DNA from: Clostridiales bacterium | GTDB lineage: Bacteria; Bacillota; Clostridia; Oscillospirales; Acutalibacteraceae | Length of the DNA: 5,610 bases | Direction: 5' to 3' | Assembly (NCBI GenBank): GCA_012522615.1 | Contig: JAAYKB010000069.1 | Span: forward strand, 1-5,610 | In this document: in pieces, positions 4,400-5,610 of the stretch | Layout of the letters: the number at the start of each line of letters is the position of its first letter | Numbering within the stretch: position 1 is the first letter of the stretch | Position numbers and translations under genes: made by a program | Notes under the pieces: generated by a model | Database searches by the model: none | Told to the model about the DNA's origin: nothing | The model's input: the letters and a program-made list of their open reading frames with translations, nothing else

Positions 4400-5605
4400 A
4401 TGAACAAAATCAAAATGACGACGCCGCTTGTTGAGATGGATGGAGATGAAATGACCCGAATCCTCTGGGCGGGCATCAAGGAAAAGCTGCTGCTTCCGTT
4501 TGTCGACCTGAATACCGAGTACTATGACCTTGGTCTTACCAACCGCGACCGGACCGACGATCGGGTGACAATAGATGCTGCAAACGCCATTAAAAAATAC
4601 GGCGTCGGCGTTAAATGCGCCACCATCACGCCCAACGCCCAGCGCGTCGAGGAATATAAGCTGAAAGAGATGTGGAAAAGCCCTAACGGCACCATCCGCG
4701 CCATTCTGGATGGTACAGTTTTCCGCGCTCCCGTTGTCGTAAAGGGGATTTCCCCGAGCGTTTCGACCTGGAAAAAGCCTATTACCATCGCACGTCACGC
4801 ATACGGCGATATTTATAAAAACACCGAAATGAGGGTGGACGCCGGTTCAAAAGCCGAGCTGGTGGTCACCGACCCGAACGGAAACGAACGCCGCCAGACC
4901 ATTCACGATTTCACGGGCGGCGGCGTGGTTATGGGGATGCACAACACCGACGCCTCAATTGCAAGCTTTGCGCGCTCCTGCTTTAATTATGCGCTGTCGG
5001 TCGGACAGGATTTGTGGTTCTCGACCAAGGACACCATCTCCAAAACCTATGACCACCGATTCAAGGACATCTTTGTCGAGATTTTTGAAGCCGAATACAA
5101 GACCGCCTTTGAGAAGGCCGGAATCGAATACTTTTATACACTTATCGACGACGCGGTTGCCCGGGTCATACGCTCACAGGGCGGTTTTATCTGGGCCTGC
5201 AAAAACTACGACGGCGACGTCATGAGCGATATGATTGCCACCGCCTTCGGATCTCTCGCCATGATGACCAGCGTGCTGGTTTCGCCCGACGGGAAATACG
5301 AGTACGAAGCCGCCCACGGCACGGTTACCCGCCATTATTACCGTCATCTCAAGGGTGAGCCCACCTCCACCAACTCGGTCGCTACCATATTTGCATGGTC
5401 GGGCGCATTGCGCAAGCGCGCCGAGCTTGACGGGCTTAACGACCTCAAAGCATTTTCCGATCGGCTTGAACAGGCCACCCTTGGAACCATCGAAAGTGGA
5501 ATCATGACCAACGACCTTGTGTCCCTCTCGTCCCTGCCCCAAAAGCGCGGGGTGGGTTCGATGGAATTCCTTGACGCGGTCGCCCAAAGAATAGCGGAAA
5601 TATAA
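4400..5605 (+). CDS. icd: Isocitrate dehydrogenase, NADP-dependent, homodimeric IDH1/IDH2-like type
   Basis: This enzyme converts isocitrate oxidatively to 2-oxoglutarate and CO2, producing NADPH, and so links citrate metabolism to glutamate synthesis. The frame is complete at 401 residues, close to human IDH1 (414), and aligns with it nearly without gaps in the N-terminal half. Substrate-binding residues are in place: Thr77 in TITPNAQRVEEY, Ser94 and Arg100 in SPNGTIR, Arg109 in GTVFR, Arg132 in ARHAYGD, Tyr137, and Lys210 in STKDT. Metal ligands are Asp250 in LIDD and Asp273/Asp277 in YDGDVMSD. HGTVTRHY (306-313) carries Arg311 and His312, the pair that selects NADP over NAD in human IDH1 (Arg314/His315). 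It lacks the phosphorylation-loop architecture of E. coli Icd, so it belongs to the eukaryotic-type subfamily that also occurs in many bacteria. The ATG at 4400 follows GGGAGGT by 5 bases. Transcription is divergent from purB. The stop at 5603-5605 leaves only 5 bases of window, so its terminator is not seen. Confidence 0.97.
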   Translation: MNKIKMTTPLVEMDGDEMTRILWAGIKEKLLLPFVDLNTEYYDLGLTNRDRTDDRVTIDAANAIKKYGVGVKCATITPNAQRVEEYKLKEMWKSPNGTIRAILDGTVFRAPVVVKGISPSVSTWKKPITIARHAYGDIYKNTEMRVDAGSKAELVVTDPNGNERRQTIHDFTGGGVVMGMHNTDASIASFARSCFNYALSVGQDLWFSTKDTISKTYDHRFKDIFVEIFEAEYKTAFEKAGIEYFYTLIDDAVARVIRSQGGFIWACKNYDGDVMSDMIATAFGSLAMMTSVLVSPDGKYEYEAAHGTVTRHYYRHLKGEPTSTNSVATIFAWSGALRKRAELDGLNDLKAFSDRLEQATLGTIESGIMTNDLVSLSSLPQKRGVGSMEFLDAVAQRIAEI

Positions 5606-5610
5606 CAGTA

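Overview
The window looks like a piece of a chromosome from a Gram-positive, probably clostridial (Oscillospiraceae-like) bacterium. The reasons are purine-rich Shine-Dalgarno sequences (AGGAGG, AAGGAG, GAGGTGG), TATAAT/TTG-type promoters, Bacillus/Clostridium-type LexA boxes (GAAC-N4-GTTC), and PurB and isocitrate dehydrogenase of the kind I recall from Clostridia, both closely resembling the human enzymes. The placement is inferred from these features and was not tested by any search.

Layout from left to right. At 1-508 (minus) is the N-terminal part of a secreted alpha/beta-hydrolase, cut by the window edge, with its own promoter at 539-567. Positions 509-847 form an AT-rich, gene-free control region. 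It holds that promoter, a terminator-like hairpin pointing left, a perfect 13-bp stem-loop, and a strong rightward promoter whose start region is covered by two adjacent LexA (SOS) boxes. That promoter drives a small unrecognised membrane protein at 848-1177 (plus). From 4221 down to 1210, three minus-strand genes run as a probable operon: purB (adenylosuccinate lyase), an ABC-type P-loop ATPase resembling COG3910, and a SanA/YdcF-family membrane-anchored protein. The last two overlap by 11 bases and are probably translationally coupled. The operon end and the small SOS-type gene converge with only 32 bases between them and no obvious terminator. At 4222-4399 a divergent control region serves purB to the left and an NADP-dependent isocitrate dehydrogenase (4400-5605, plus) to the right. 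The icd promoter is bracketed by an inverted repeat that may be a pair of operator sites.

How the genes relate: purB (purine synthesis) and icd (2-oxoglutarate and NADPH supply) are housekeeping genes transcribed divergently. The ATPase and SanA-like protein have no known link to purine synthesis and may simply share transcription. The most notable item is the LexA-controlled small membrane protein. Its promoter design indicates tight DNA-damage control, and small SOS-induced membrane proteins in other bacteria are division inhibitors or membrane-acting toxins. Nothing in the sequence proves which of these it is, or that it is either. No mobile element, CRISPR array, rRNA or tRNA gene is visible.
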